A stretch of 64,000 nt of DNA from Micromonospora rifamycinica (GTDB taxonomy: Bacteria; Actinomycetota; Actinomycetes; Mycobacteriales; Micromonosporaceae), in the NCBI RefSeq assembly GCF_900090265.1, contig NZ_LT607752.1:5648001-5712000 (forward strand), written 5' to 3'. Below the pieces are notes generated by a model. It made no database searches. It was not told the DNA's origin and saw only the letters and a program-made list of their open reading frames with translations. Of the stretch, positions 51,671 to 58,658 are shown in pieces; the first letter of the stretch is position 1, and each line of letters begins with the position of its first letter. Both the position numbers and the translations under genes were made by a program.

Positions 51671-52090
51671 GTGTCGATGGATCACGAGGCGACGCAGGAG
51701 TTGTCGGTGACGGCGGACGCGGTGGCGGGCGGGACCACGCAGGTCTCCGACGAGGTGGTGGAGAAGATCGCGGTGGCCGCCGCGAAGTCCGTCCCCGGGG
51801 TGGCCGAGCTGGGTGGTGACGTGGCCCGGTTCTTCAACGCCGTGCTCGACAGGGTTGGGTTGGACCGGGTGGGCGACGCCCGACGGGGCTGCTCGGCGCA
51901 TGTCACCAACGGCGCGGTCGTGGTCAACCTGGTCCTGGTGATCTCTGCAGGCCACCCGGTACCCCAGGTCACCGACGCGGTCCGGGCTGCCGTCACGGCA
52001 GCCGTCGAGTCGTACGGCCTCCGCGCCGACGAGATCAACATCCGGGTCGACGACGTAGCCTTGAGCGATTCAGGAGCATCCGTCGCCTGA
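51671..52090 (+). CDS. Asp23/Gls24 family envelope stress protein
   Basis: 139 residues from GTG 51671 (GGGGAGG 6 nt upstream; ATG 51677 possible). Asp23 domain: VSDEVVEKIAVAAAKSVPGVAELGG (~residues 25-49), RRGCSAHVTNGAVVVNLVLVISAGHPVPQVTDAVRAAV in the central part, and the ending DEINIRVDDV. Family members are membrane-associated or alkaline-shock proteins. The upstream G-rich tract belongs to the palindrome unit, not the gene. Confidence 0.87.
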   Translation: MSMDHEATQELSVTADAVAGGTTQVSDEVVEKIAVAAAKSVPGVAELGGDVARFFNAVLDRVGLDRVGDARRGCSAHVTNGAVVVNLVLVISAGHPVPQVTDAVRAAVTAAVESYGLRADEINIRVDDVALSDSGASVA

Positions 52091-52112
52091 GTGGCCGGGT
52101 GTGCAACGGCGA

Positions 52113-52146
52113 AGCCCCCTGTCTCCGCGAGGGAGGCCAGGGGGCT
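52113..52146. terminator. hairpin between convergent genes
   Basis: AGCCCCCTG (52113-52121) pairs with CAGGGGGCT (52138-52146), 16-nt loop. Between the Asp23 gene and the HicA-like operon, so probably bidirectional. Confidence 0.7.
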
Positions 52147-52158
52147 GCGTTGGTCCGG

Positions 52159-52479
52159 TCAGCTTGGTTGCAACTCGCGGATGTGCTGCTGGCTCGGCGC
52201 GAACCGTGGCCACTCCGCCGTGTTGCAGCCAGCCGCATGCAGGGCGGTGCGCAGGTCCATCATGAAGCCGGCACCAGCGATGTTGAAGTCGGCCGCCTCC
52301 ACCGTCGTCTCGAACTCGGCGTACCGCTCGGTCAGTCTGGCGGCGAGGTCGACGTCCGCACGTCCGATGGCACCCAGTTGATCCATCACCTCGTCCAGGA
52401 ACGCCTCGAACTGCTCGTCGGTGCCCTCCGGGTCGGAGAAGAAGGTCATCTCGGCAGCGAGACGAATCTCGATCTTCAT
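52159..52479 (-). CDS. third gene of HicA-like operon, unknown, 106 residues
   Basis: ATG 52479, with GGGAGG 5-11 nt upstream; ATG 52494 is a weaker alternative. Acidic, mostly helical (MKIEIRLAAEMTFFSDPEGTDEQFEAFLDEVMDQLG...). No family recognised. Its start overlaps the stop of the HicA-like gene by four bases (ATGA), so translation is coupled. It may be an antitoxin for the HicA-like protein, but lacks the HicB-type RNase H or DNA-binding signature. Confidence 0.7.
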   Translation of the reverse strand: MKIEIRLAAEMTFFSDPEGTDEQFEAFLDEVMDQLGAIGRADVDLAARLTERYAEFETTVEAADFNIAGAGFMMDLRTALHAAGCNTAEWPRFAPSQQHIRELQPS

Positions 52480-52700
52480 TTGTCCTCCCAACAAGTCACT
52501 CGATGGAGCTGTGCCCGCATGTTCCGCAGGTAGTTTGGGTCAGATGGCGTCGTCGACATGGTCTTCATGCACTTGCACGGATTCGGGCACTTCAGCTTGA
52601 AGTGCTTGTTTCCCCCACCTGCGACGGTCCAACCGGCCCGCTCTGCCTCCTTCAGTAGATCCTCGTATGCACCGCCCTTAGCGTGACGTGGTCGTGTCAC
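52476..52700 (-). CDS. HicA-like mRNA-interferase-fold protein, 74 residues
   Basis: GTG 52700. Fits the small HicA dsRBD-like fold: YEDLLKEAERAGWTVAGGGNKHFKLKCP (~residues 12-39), with a His in the GxKHFK position where HicA has GSHHK/R, then a Cys-rich segment (CPNPCKCMKTM) and LRNMRAQLHRV. The double Cys pairs are unusual for HicA. Coupled to the upstream 48-residue gene (GTGA overlap) and to the downstream 106-residue gene (ATGA). Toxin activity is inference. Confidence 0.65.
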   Translation of the reverse strand: MTRPRHAKGGAYEDLLKEAERAGWTVAGGGNKHFKLKCPNPCKCMKTMSTTPSDPNYLRNMRAQLHRVTCWEDK

Positions 52701-52843
52701 TGGGTAAACGCCTTCTCTGCTGCAATGGTGGCACGGGCGCTACGCCAGGGGAACCGCCATCCGGCTATGTCACGCTGAGTGGTGAAGCCTTCCTGGGCAG
52801 GGGTCTGGCCAGGCACTCTCTGTGTGCGGGCGATGGCATGCAT
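52697..52843 (-). CDS. first gene of HicA-like operon, 48 residues
   Basis: ATG 52843, 9 nt after the purine-rich ribosome site AGGGAGG; reads MHAIARTQRVPGQTPAQEGF... and ends at TGA 52697-52699, which overlaps the GTG start of the HicA-like gene (GTGA). Too short for most gene finders. Basic (several Arg, Gln, Thr), Trp-containing, with no signature recognised. The good ribosome site and exact coupling argue it is translated. Confidence 0.6.
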   Translation of the reverse strand: MHAIARTQRVPGQTPAQEGFTTQRDIAGWRFPWRSARATIAAEKAFTQ

Positions 52844-52955
52844 AGATCAGCCTCCCTGAAGTCTGGCGAAGTTGGTCGGACATGGGCCTGCCCCAGGGCA
52901 GCCCGGCCGAGTGATGCCGGCGAGGTAGCAACCGCCGAACCCGGCAAGAGAGGCC

Positions 52956-52985
52956 ATTATTCAGACACCAGGGTCGCAGTCGCAA
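52956..52985 (-). promoter_or_regulatory. possible promoter of HicA-like operon
   Basis: Minus strand: TTGCGA (52985-52980), 18-bp spacer, AATAAT (52961-52956), about 115 bp before the 48-residue gene. One of the few AT-rich -10-like sequences in the window. 52844-53218 otherwise contains no gene that I can support. Confidence 0.4.
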
Positions 52986-53218
52986 TATTCTTCCCTGTCG
53001 GGTAGCTGTCGCTCAGCCGGCCCGATGTCGGTCGACGGCCTACCGGCCGACGAGATCAACATGGCCGATGTGGTGCTGAAATTGGTTCAGGTGCATTAGC
53101 CGGCTGGGTGGTCTGAACGGGAAGCCCAGATGGTGGCCCTGTCGCAGTCCCCTGGATGGATTCCCTGTCTACGCGAACCGGTAAGCTCTTTCCTTCGGCG
53201 AGGGGCGACGGAGGCGGC

Positions 53219-53444
53219 GTGGGCGACCGGGTGATTGACAACCCCATCATCAACTCGCCCTACGAGGCACCCAGCCGATACTTCGATTTTGACCGGGACG
53301 GCATCACCGATCGGGTGCTCGATGGTCGCCGTCCGTCCAGCTTCTTCATTCCGGTGCCCCGGCCACGCAAGCGCGGCGGCCAGATGGAGCTGACCGTCTT
53401 CACCCAGGACGACATCACCCAGAACCGGCAGGTGAACGAGGTAG
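53219..53444 (+). pseudogene. N-terminal remnant of type III-like restriction helicase
   Basis: From GTG 53219 (GGAGG upstream) the frame reads VGDRVIDNPIINSPYEAPSR, then ...FDFDRDGITDRVLDGRRPSSFFIPVPRPRKRGGQ and FTQDDITQNRQVNEV. This is the characteristic start of BPTD_3080-type restriction/DEAD-box proteins of ~900-1000 residues (DNPILNSP... GRRPSSYFVPVP). Only ~75 residues remain before the frame switches into methylase sequence. Promoter-like and ribosome-site sequence remain intact, so a truncated peptide could still be made. Recognition is from memory. Confidence 0.6.
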
Positions 53445-53960
53445 GACTTCGCGACGGTTGCCGAGCAGCGTCAGGTCGGCCGGCTGCCGATCCTCATGGT
53501 CCGGATGAACGCGGACCTCGCCATGGGCGACACGCTGCTCAAGAAGACCGGCACGGCCAACCTCTTTACGGTGTTCGGTGAGCCGGACATCGCCACCGAC
53601 TCGACCCGGGACGGGCTGGTGGTCGACATCCGGGGAGTGGACGTCTACAACCCCACCACCGGCGAGCTACGCGGCGACGGCGGCACCGACGACATCGCCA
53701 TGTGGATGCTCGACACCGCCTATGACGAGGAAGAGTTCTTCGTCCGGCACATCTACTTCGCCGGCAGCGAGGGCAAGCCGGATGCCCTTGATCCCTACAC
53801 TCGACTGCGCAAGGCGCTCCGGAACGACATCGACGAGTCGGCGTGGGCGTCGCTCTACTCCACCCGCTCCCGCCCCTTCCCGCGCCCCGACTCCGGCAAG
53901 ATCGCGGTAAAGGTCATCAACCACTACGGCGACGAGGTACTCAAGGTCTACGACGTCTGA
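53445..53960 (+). pseudogene. C-terminal remnant of type III-like adenine DNA methylase
   Basis: Frame opens after a TAG at 53442-53444. Reads DFATVAEQRQVGRLPILMVR, MNADLAMGDTLLKKTG, NLFTVFGEPDI, DDIAMWMLDTAYDEEEFFVRH and RPFPRPDSGKIAVKVINHYG, ending DEVLKVYDV. These blocks match the C-terminus of site-specific adenine methylases paired with BPTD_3080-type restriction helicases. The N-terminal SAM and DPPY motifs are gone. A single deletion joining the helicase start to the methylase end would explain both fragments. Confidence 0.6.
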
Positions 53961-54027
53961 CGGATCAGGATGGTCGCCGCAGCAGCGGCCACCCTCTCGG
54001 TCGCTTGGGCCAGCTCGGTCCGGCGGC

Positions 54028-54444
54028 TCAGTCGTGTTTCGGTCGGATCAGTTCGACCTCGTCGCCCGGTAGCAGTTCCACGTCGCCCTGCGGGCCGTGG
54101 ACTTCGAGGATCGGTACGCCCTCGTCGAGCTGCATGCTGCGCCGCTCCGCACCACTCGGCATCCGCGTGATCACCCTCGCGCCTCCCGCCAACTCCACCC
54201 TCCTGCGCTGTGGCAGATCGCGAACCCGTGTTCCGAAGGGTCGGCTGGTGGTGACCAGTCCCTCCGATCGCAGCAGCGCGATGGCCATCCGGACGGCGTC
54301 ACGGCCGATCCCGTACTCCTGGCTCAACCGGGTCTCGCTGCCGACGCTCGACCCAGCCGGCAGGTCACCGGATTCGATCTGCCCCCGAAGGAGTTCGGCG
54401 AGCTGCACGTAGACCGGCGTGTGTGAGCGCGGATCGATGGTCAT
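54028..54444 (-). CDS. GntR-family transcriptional regulator, short
   Basis: 138 residues, ATG 54444. N-terminal winged helix (residues ~10-70): VYVQLAELLRGQIESGDLPAGSSVGSE...YGIGRDAVRMAIALLRSEGLV. The C-terminal part is only ~60 residues, so no full UTRA/FadR effector domain. Short GntR proteins of this kind are common in actinomycete integrative elements. Likely autoregulatory: an inverted repeat CGTTGC/GCAACG (54520-54545) lies upstream. Confidence 0.85.
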   Translation of the reverse strand: MTIDPRSHTPVYVQLAELLRGQIESGDLPAGSSVGSETRLSQEYGIGRDAVRMAIALLRSEGLVTTSRPFGTRVRDLPQRRRVELAGGARVITRMPSGAERRSMQLDEGVPILEVHGPQGDVELLPGDEVELIRPKHD

Positions 54445-54802
54445 CCCGCAAGCCTTATGCCCCCGTTGCCGCCTTCGAACAAGGCTTCATTGCAATGATG
54501 GATTGTGGCCACGTTGAATCGTTGCTACTTTCTCTTGTGGCAACGCGTGCTCGTGAGGTTACGAAGGGTGTTCACTCCTTCGGGTTCGCTGGCTGGTTGA
54601 GCTGCTCCGCCGCCGTACTGCCGACGAGGGCTGCGGTCGCGGGGCGGGGTGGGTCCGCCCGTGCGAGGCGGGCGGGCGGACCCACCCCTTCCAGCCCGTG
54701 CGACCCCAATCCCTGCGACTGTGCGTCTTTGGATGGCGAACCCCTGTGGCAGTGAATTCCCAGCGACACAACCCAACCCCCAATACAGAGAGGTGGATCG
54801 TC
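54445..54802. other. 358-bp low-GC gap with inverted repeats
   Basis: 54470-54580 is AT-rich for the genome and includes CGTTGC...GCAACG (54520-54525/54540-54545), a plausible GntR operator. At 54646-54688 a perfect 16-bp hairpin stem (54646-54661 with 54673-54688, arm GGGGTGGGTCCGCCCG) resembles a terminator, although the flanking genes are divergent; it may mark the end of a lost gene. No intact gene seen. Confidence 0.5.
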
Positions 54803-55123
54803 GTGCGGTTGATCCTCCGTTTACTCGGTCGACCCGGGTGGACCCGGCACCCCCGCCGGCCGCGCTGCTACCGCTCGGCTGCCTACCGCCCGCTGCGGCC
54901 GTGGCAGGTGCGGGAGTGGCAGTTCCGCTGGACCCGATTCGGTCGGCGTGGGCTCGACCCGGCGGAGGTGCAGGAGTTCCTCGACCGGGTCGCCGTCGAC
55001 CTGGCCGCCGCCTACCAGGCGCTCGGCGACAGCCGGCACGAGGCCGCCCGGGTTCGGGACGCGCTGCGCCGCTGGCAGTCCGCGCAGTTCCGGCAGCGGG
55101 TGAACGAGGGGTGGTACCGGTGA
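54803..55123 (+). CDS. small DivIVA-domain protein
   Basis: 106 residues, GTG 54803 (GAGAGGTGG upstream). Basic, Arg/Trp/Tyr-rich N-terminus (RCYRSAAYRPLRPWQVREWQF, read in part), then WTRFGRRGLDPAEVQEFLDRVAVDL (~residues 51-75), a DivIVA-like motif, and a short helix. It is a small relative of the coiled-coil proteins at 44.8-48.3 kb, lacking the coiled coil. Coupled to the next gene (GTGA). Confidence 0.75.
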   Translation: MRLILRLLGRPGWTRHPRRPRCYRSAAYRPLRPWQVREWQFRWTRFGRRGLDPAEVQEFLDRVAVDLAAAYQALGDSRHEAARVRDALRRWQSAQFRQRVNEGWYR

Positions 55124-55398
55124 CCGCCGGCCGGGAGCGGTTCGTCGTCCACCTGCCCGTGGTCGCCGTGGACCTGCCCGGTGCCGTCCGGCTGGCCCGG
55201 GTGCTGGCCCGCTGGGCGGGGGTGCTCGCCCAGGCCGACCCCGGCGAGACCACCGTGTCGGCGGAGGACGAGCAGGGCGTACACCATCGGGTCTTCTGTG
55301 ACCTGCGGCTGGACACCGGCCGACGCTGCCTGCTGCGCGCCGACCACGACGGCCCCTGCTCCCGCCGACCGGCTACCGTCCGGTACGAGTTTCCTTAG
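55120..55398 (+). CDS. 92-residue protein of unknown function
   Basis: GTG 55120, overlapping the small DivIVA gene. Compact alpha/beta-looking, VVHLPVVAVDLPGAVRLARVLARWAG followed by a C-terminal Cys-containing piece DTGRRCLLRADHDGPC (plus an earlier Cys at FCDLRLD). No family recognised. Its stop codon TAG (55396-55398) lies inside the palindromic operator of icmA. Confidence 0.6.
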   Translation: MTAGRERFVVHLPVVAVDLPGAVRLARVLARWAGVLAQADPGETTVSAEDEQGVHHRVFCDLRLDTGRRCLLRADHDGPCSRRPATVRYEFP

Positions 55399-55410
55399 CG
55401 ATCGTTCAGG
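55393..55410. promoter_or_regulatory. putative acyl-CoA regulon operator, site 3 (best copy)
   Basis: CCTTAGCGATCGTTCAGG: near-symmetrical, halves CCTTAGCGA / TCGTTCAGG (reverse complement CCTGAACGA). TTAGCG (55395-55400) and TACACT (55420-55425) have the same 19-bp spacing as in site 1, so the site would overlap the -35. Confidence 0.65.
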
Positions 55411-55462
55411 TTTTCGTTCTACACTCGGGGCTCGGTCGAGGACTCGAGGAGGAGCCCCGCGG

Positions 55463-57151
55463 ATGAACGCCGACGAGATCGCCGCCGGACGGGCGCGCTG
55501 GCAGGCCCGGTACGACGCCGCGCGCAAGCGGGACGCGGACTTCACCACCCTGTCCGGGGCCACCGTGCAACCGGTGTACGGACCACCCGAGGGGACCGCG
55601 TACCCCGGGTTCGAGCGGATCGGCTGGCCGGGCGAGTTCCCGTACACCCGGGGGTTGCATCCGACCGGCTACCGGGGTCGGGCCTGGACGATCCGGCAGT
55701 TCGCCGGGTTCGGCAACGCCCAGCAGACCAACGAGCGGTACAAGATGATCCTGGGCGCCGGCGGCGGTGGGCTCTCCGTCGCGTTCGACATGCCGACCCT
55801 GATGGGGCGCGACTCCGACGACCCGCAGGCGCTCGGCGAGGTCGGGCACTGCGGGGTCGCGGTGGACACCGCCGCCGACATGGAAGCGCTCTTCGACGGC
55901 ATCGACCTGGCCGGCGTCACCACCTCGATGACCATCTCCGGCCCGGCGGTGCCGGTCTTCTGCATGTACCTGGTCGCCGCCGAGCGGCAGGGCGTCGACC
56001 CGTCCCGGCTGGACGGCACGTTGCAGACCGACATCTTCAAGGAGTACATCGCGCAGAAGGAATGGCTGTTCGACCCCGAGCCGCACCTGCGCCTGATCGG
56101 CGACCTGATGGAGTACTGCGCCGCGGAGATCCCGCGCTACAAGCCGTTGTCGGTCTCGGGCTACCACATCCGCGAGGCCGGCTCGACCGCCGCGCAGGAG
56201 TTGGCGTACACCCTGGCCGACGGGTTCGGCTACGTCGAGCTGGGGCTCTCGCGCGGGCTCGACGTCAACGTCTTCGCCCCGGGGCTAAGCTTCTTCTTCG
56301 ACGCGCACCTGGACTTCTTCGAGGAGATCGCCAAGTTCCGGGCCGCCCGCCGGATCTGGGCCCGCTGGCTGCGCGACGTCTACGGCGCCACCAGCGAGAA
56401 GGCCCTCTGGCTGCGGTTCCACACCCAGACCGCCGGGGTGTCGCTGACCGCGCAACAGCCGGTCAACAACGTGGTACGCACCGCGGTGGAGGCTCTCGCG
56501 GCGGTGCTCGGCGGCACCAACTCGCTGCACACCAACGCCCTCGACGAGACGTTGGCCCTGCCCACCGACGAGTCCGCTGAGATCGCCCTGCGCACCCAGC
56601 AGGTGCTGATGGAGGAGATCGGGGTGACCAACGTGGCCGACCCGCTCGGCGGCTCCTGGTACGTCGAGGCGCTCACCGACGCCATCGAGGCCGAGGCGGA
56701 GGAGATCTTCGCCCGGATCCGCCAACTCGGCGGCGACGGGCCGCACCGGATCGGCCCGATGACCTCCGGCATCCTGCGCGGCATCGAGGACGGCTGGTTC
56801 ACCGGCCACATCGCCGAATCGGCCTTCGTCTACCAGCAGGCCCTCGAAAAGGGCGACAAGAAGATCGTCGGGGTCAACTGCCACACCGGTACTGTCGCCA
56901 AGGAGCTGGAGATCCTGCGTATCTCGCACGAGGTGGAGCTGGAGCAGCGCCGGGTCCTCGCCGGGCGTAAGGCCGCCCGCGACGACGCGGCGGTGACGGC
57001 GGCGGTGACCCGGATGATCGAGGTCAGCCGCACCGGCGGCAACATGATCCCGCCCATGCTCGACGCCGTCCGCGCCGAAGCCACCCTCGGTGAAATCTGC
57101 GACGCCCTACGCGCCGAATGGGGCACCTACCGCGAACCCCCCCGCTTCTGA
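55463..57151 (+). CDS. icmA: isobutyryl-CoA mutase large subunit (IcmA-type)
   Basis: 562 residues, ATG 55463 after GAGGAGGAGCC; upstream in-frame starts lack support. Acyl-CoA mutase alpha domain, without the DXHXXG cobalamin-binding domain, so it needs a separate small subunit, not present in this window. Two substrate-defining positions match ICM: Phe80 (IRQFAGF; Tyr89 in methylmalonyl-CoA mutase) and Gln198 (EYIAQKEW; Arg207 in MCM). Methylmalonyl-CoA mutase needs Tyr and Arg to bind the carboxylate, so the substrate is more likely isobutyryl-/n-butyryl-CoA. Supplies butyrate units in polyketide producers. Neighbouring MeaB, adenosyltransferase and operator fit. Confidence 0.92.
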   Translation: MNADEIAAGRARWQARYDAARKRDADFTTLSGATVQPVYGPPEGTAYPGFERIGWPGEFPYTRGLHPTGYRGRAWTIRQFAGFGNAQQTNERYKMILGAGGGGLSVAFDMPTLMGRDSDDPQALGEVGHCGVAVDTAADMEALFDGIDLAGVTTSMTISGPAVPVFCMYLVAAERQGVDPSRLDGTLQTDIFKEYIAQKEWLFDPEPHLRLIGDLMEYCAAEIPRYKPLSVSGYHIREAGSTAAQELAYTLADGFGYVELGLSRGLDVNVFAPGLSFFFDAHLDFFEEIAKFRAARRIWARWLRDVYGATSEKALWLRFHTQTAGVSLTAQQPVNNVVRTAVEALAAVLGGTNSLHTNALDETLALPTDESAEIALRTQQVLMEEIGVTNVADPLGGSWYVEALTDAIEAEAEEIFARIRQLGGDGPHRIGPMTSGILRGIEDGWFTGHIAESAFVYQQALEKGDKKIVGVNCHTGTVAKELEILRISHEVELEQRRVLAGRKAARDDAAVTAAVTRMIEVSRTGGNMIPPMLDAVRAEATLGEICDALRAEWGTYREPPRF

Positions 57152-57349
57152 CCCCCACCCGCCCTCCCCTCTCCACCCTCCCCACCCTCTCCACTCTCCC
57201 CACCCTCCCCACACCCGCCCCCCTCACCCAACCTCCCTACTCGCCCCGCCCGCCGCACCCTCCCTGCGCCCCACCCTCCCCACCCGCCGCACCCTCCCAT
57301 TGCCCCGCCCGCCCCCGCCCCCGGCCCCGCCCGCCCCACCCGCCCTACG

Positions 57350-57423
57350 GTCGATCATGGAGTTGTGGCGGCGGCAGATCCGGATAAAAGGGGCGCTGCG
57401 CCCACCGCAACTCCATGATCGAC
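57350..57423. repeat. palindromic element, family A copy 3
   Basis: 22-nt inverted arms (57350-57371 and 57402-57423), core GATCATGGAGTTG, with one wobble and one mismatch near the loop; loop 30 nt. Left flank C-rich from 57152, right flank G-rich to 57610. Located between the plus-strand icmA and thioredoxin-TPR genes. Confidence 0.9.
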
Positions 57424-57510
57424 GGAGTGGGGGGTGGGGGAGGGTGCGGGGTGGGGGGAGAGGGGGAGGGCGCGGGGTGGGCGGGGAGGGGGAAAGGAGG
57501 AAGGGGGAGA

Positions 57511-57585
57511 GGAGGAAGGGCGAGGGGAGGGGAGAGGAGGAAGGGCGAGGGGAGGGGAGAGGAGGAAGGGCGAGGGGAGGGGAGA
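57511..57585 (+). repeat. three exact tandem 25-bp purine repeats
   Basis: Unit GGAGGAAGGGCGAGGGGAGG followed by GGAGA at 57511, 57536 and 57561, with degenerate partial copies at both ends (57496 and 57586). Almost pure purine on the plus strand, so it could form triplex or quadruplex. It occupies part of the G-rich flank of palindrome copy 3. No gene in 57152-57674. Confidence 0.85.
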
Positions 57586-57674
57586 GGAGGAAGGGGGAGG
57601 GGGAGGTGAGAGTGGCAACTGTGGGCGTTGCGGCTGAGCTGAGAACGCTGGGGCTCGTGCGAGACTAGGTAACC

Positions 57675-58592
57675 ATGAGCGACCCACGGATCACCTCGTC
57701 GATCTTCACCCGCGGCGCGGTCGACCTCAGCGCGCTGCGCGGCACCGCCCCGGCCAGTTCCCGTCCCGCCACACCGAGCCAGACCGGCGCACCCACCGGG
57801 GTGCCGGGTGGCCCCGCCGCAGCTGGCGGCGCCCTCGACGTGACCGAGGCGAACATCCAGGCCGAGGTGCTCGAACGATCGTTGACCACCCCGGTGGTGG
57901 TCTTCTTCGGCGCGGCCGGCTACCCCGACAGCGACCAGTTCGCCCCGGTGCTGGAGCGGTTGGCGGCCGAGGGCGCCGGCCAGTGGGTTCTCGCCCGGGT
58001 GGACGTCCAGGAGAATCCCCGGATCGCGCAGATGTTCCAGATCCAGGCGATCCCGACCGTCTACGCGGTCGTCGGTGGGCGGCCGATCGACGCCTTCCCC
58101 GGCGTGATCCCCGAGCCGCAGCTGCGCCAGTGGCTCGCCGCCGTGCTGAAGGCCGGTGGGGTCACCGTGGCCGAGCCGGAGGACCCGCGCCTCGACGAGG
58201 CCGACGACGCGTTGATGAGCGGCGACCTGGACGCCGCCGAGCAGGCGTACCGCAAGATCCTGGCCGAGTCCCCGGCGGACGCCGCGGCCGAGGCCGGGCT
58301 GGCCCAGGTCGGGGTGGCCCGGCGGGTCGCGGGTGCGGACCCGCAGGCCGCGCTGGCCGCCGCGCAGGCCAACCCCGACGACGTCGACGCGCAGCTGCTC
58401 GCCGCCGACATCGAGGTGCTCAGCGGGATGGCCGAGCAGGCGTACGCCCGGCTGGTCGGGCTGGTCCGCCGGAGCAGCGGCGACGACCGGGACCGGGCCC
58501 GCCAGCACCTGGTCTCGCTGTTCAGCATCGCCGGCCCGGACGACCCCGCCGTGGCCTCCGCCCGACGTGCCCTGGCCAGCGCCCTGTTCTGA
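57675..58592 (+). CDS. thioredoxin-fold/TPR protein (CnoX/YbbN-like), active-site Cys lost
   Basis: 305 residues, ATG 57675. Disordered Pro/Ala/Gly-rich N-terminus (~residues 1-55), thioredoxin domain (~60-165) where the CXXC loop is replaced by GYPDSDQ, and four TPR-like helical repeats to the C-terminus (ADDALMSGDLDAAEQAYRKIL...). Matches the YbbN/CnoX family of chaperone-like proteins, of which many lack CXXC. No obvious partner nearby. Confidence 0.87.
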   Translation: MSDPRITSSIFTRGAVDLSALRGTAPASSRPATPSQTGAPTGVPGGPAAAGGALDVTEANIQAEVLERSLTTPVVVFFGAAGYPDSDQFAPVLERLAAEGAGQWVLARVDVQENPRIAQMFQIQAIPTVYAVVGGRPIDAFPGVIPEPQLRQWLAAVLKAGGVTVAEPEDPRLDEADDALMSGDLDAAEQAYRKILAESPADAAAEAGLAQVGVARRVAGADPQAALAAAQANPDDVDAQLLAADIEVLSGMAEQAYARLVGLVRRSSGDDRDRARQHLVSLFSIAGPDDPAVASARRALASALF

Positions 58593-58607
58593 ACCCCTGA
58601 CACCCGT

Positions 58608-58633
58608 GCGGGCCGGCCACCCGGCCGGCCCGC
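58608..58633 (+). terminator. hairpin after thioredoxin-TPR gene
   Basis: Perfect 11-bp stem (58608-58618 with 58623-58633, GCGGGCCGGCC/GGCCGGCCCGC), 4-nt loop. Terminator or attenuator before the arginase-fold gene. Confidence 0.6.
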
Positions 58634-58658
58634 CGACCATCGAGGACGGGAGCCTGTG

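Noticed and set aside
52688..53005. 105-residue plus-strand frame and 60- and 71-residue minus-strand frames near 52.8 kb
   Set aside because: They lack ribosome sites or overlap the HicA-like operon; the 48-residue minus-strand gene is better supported.
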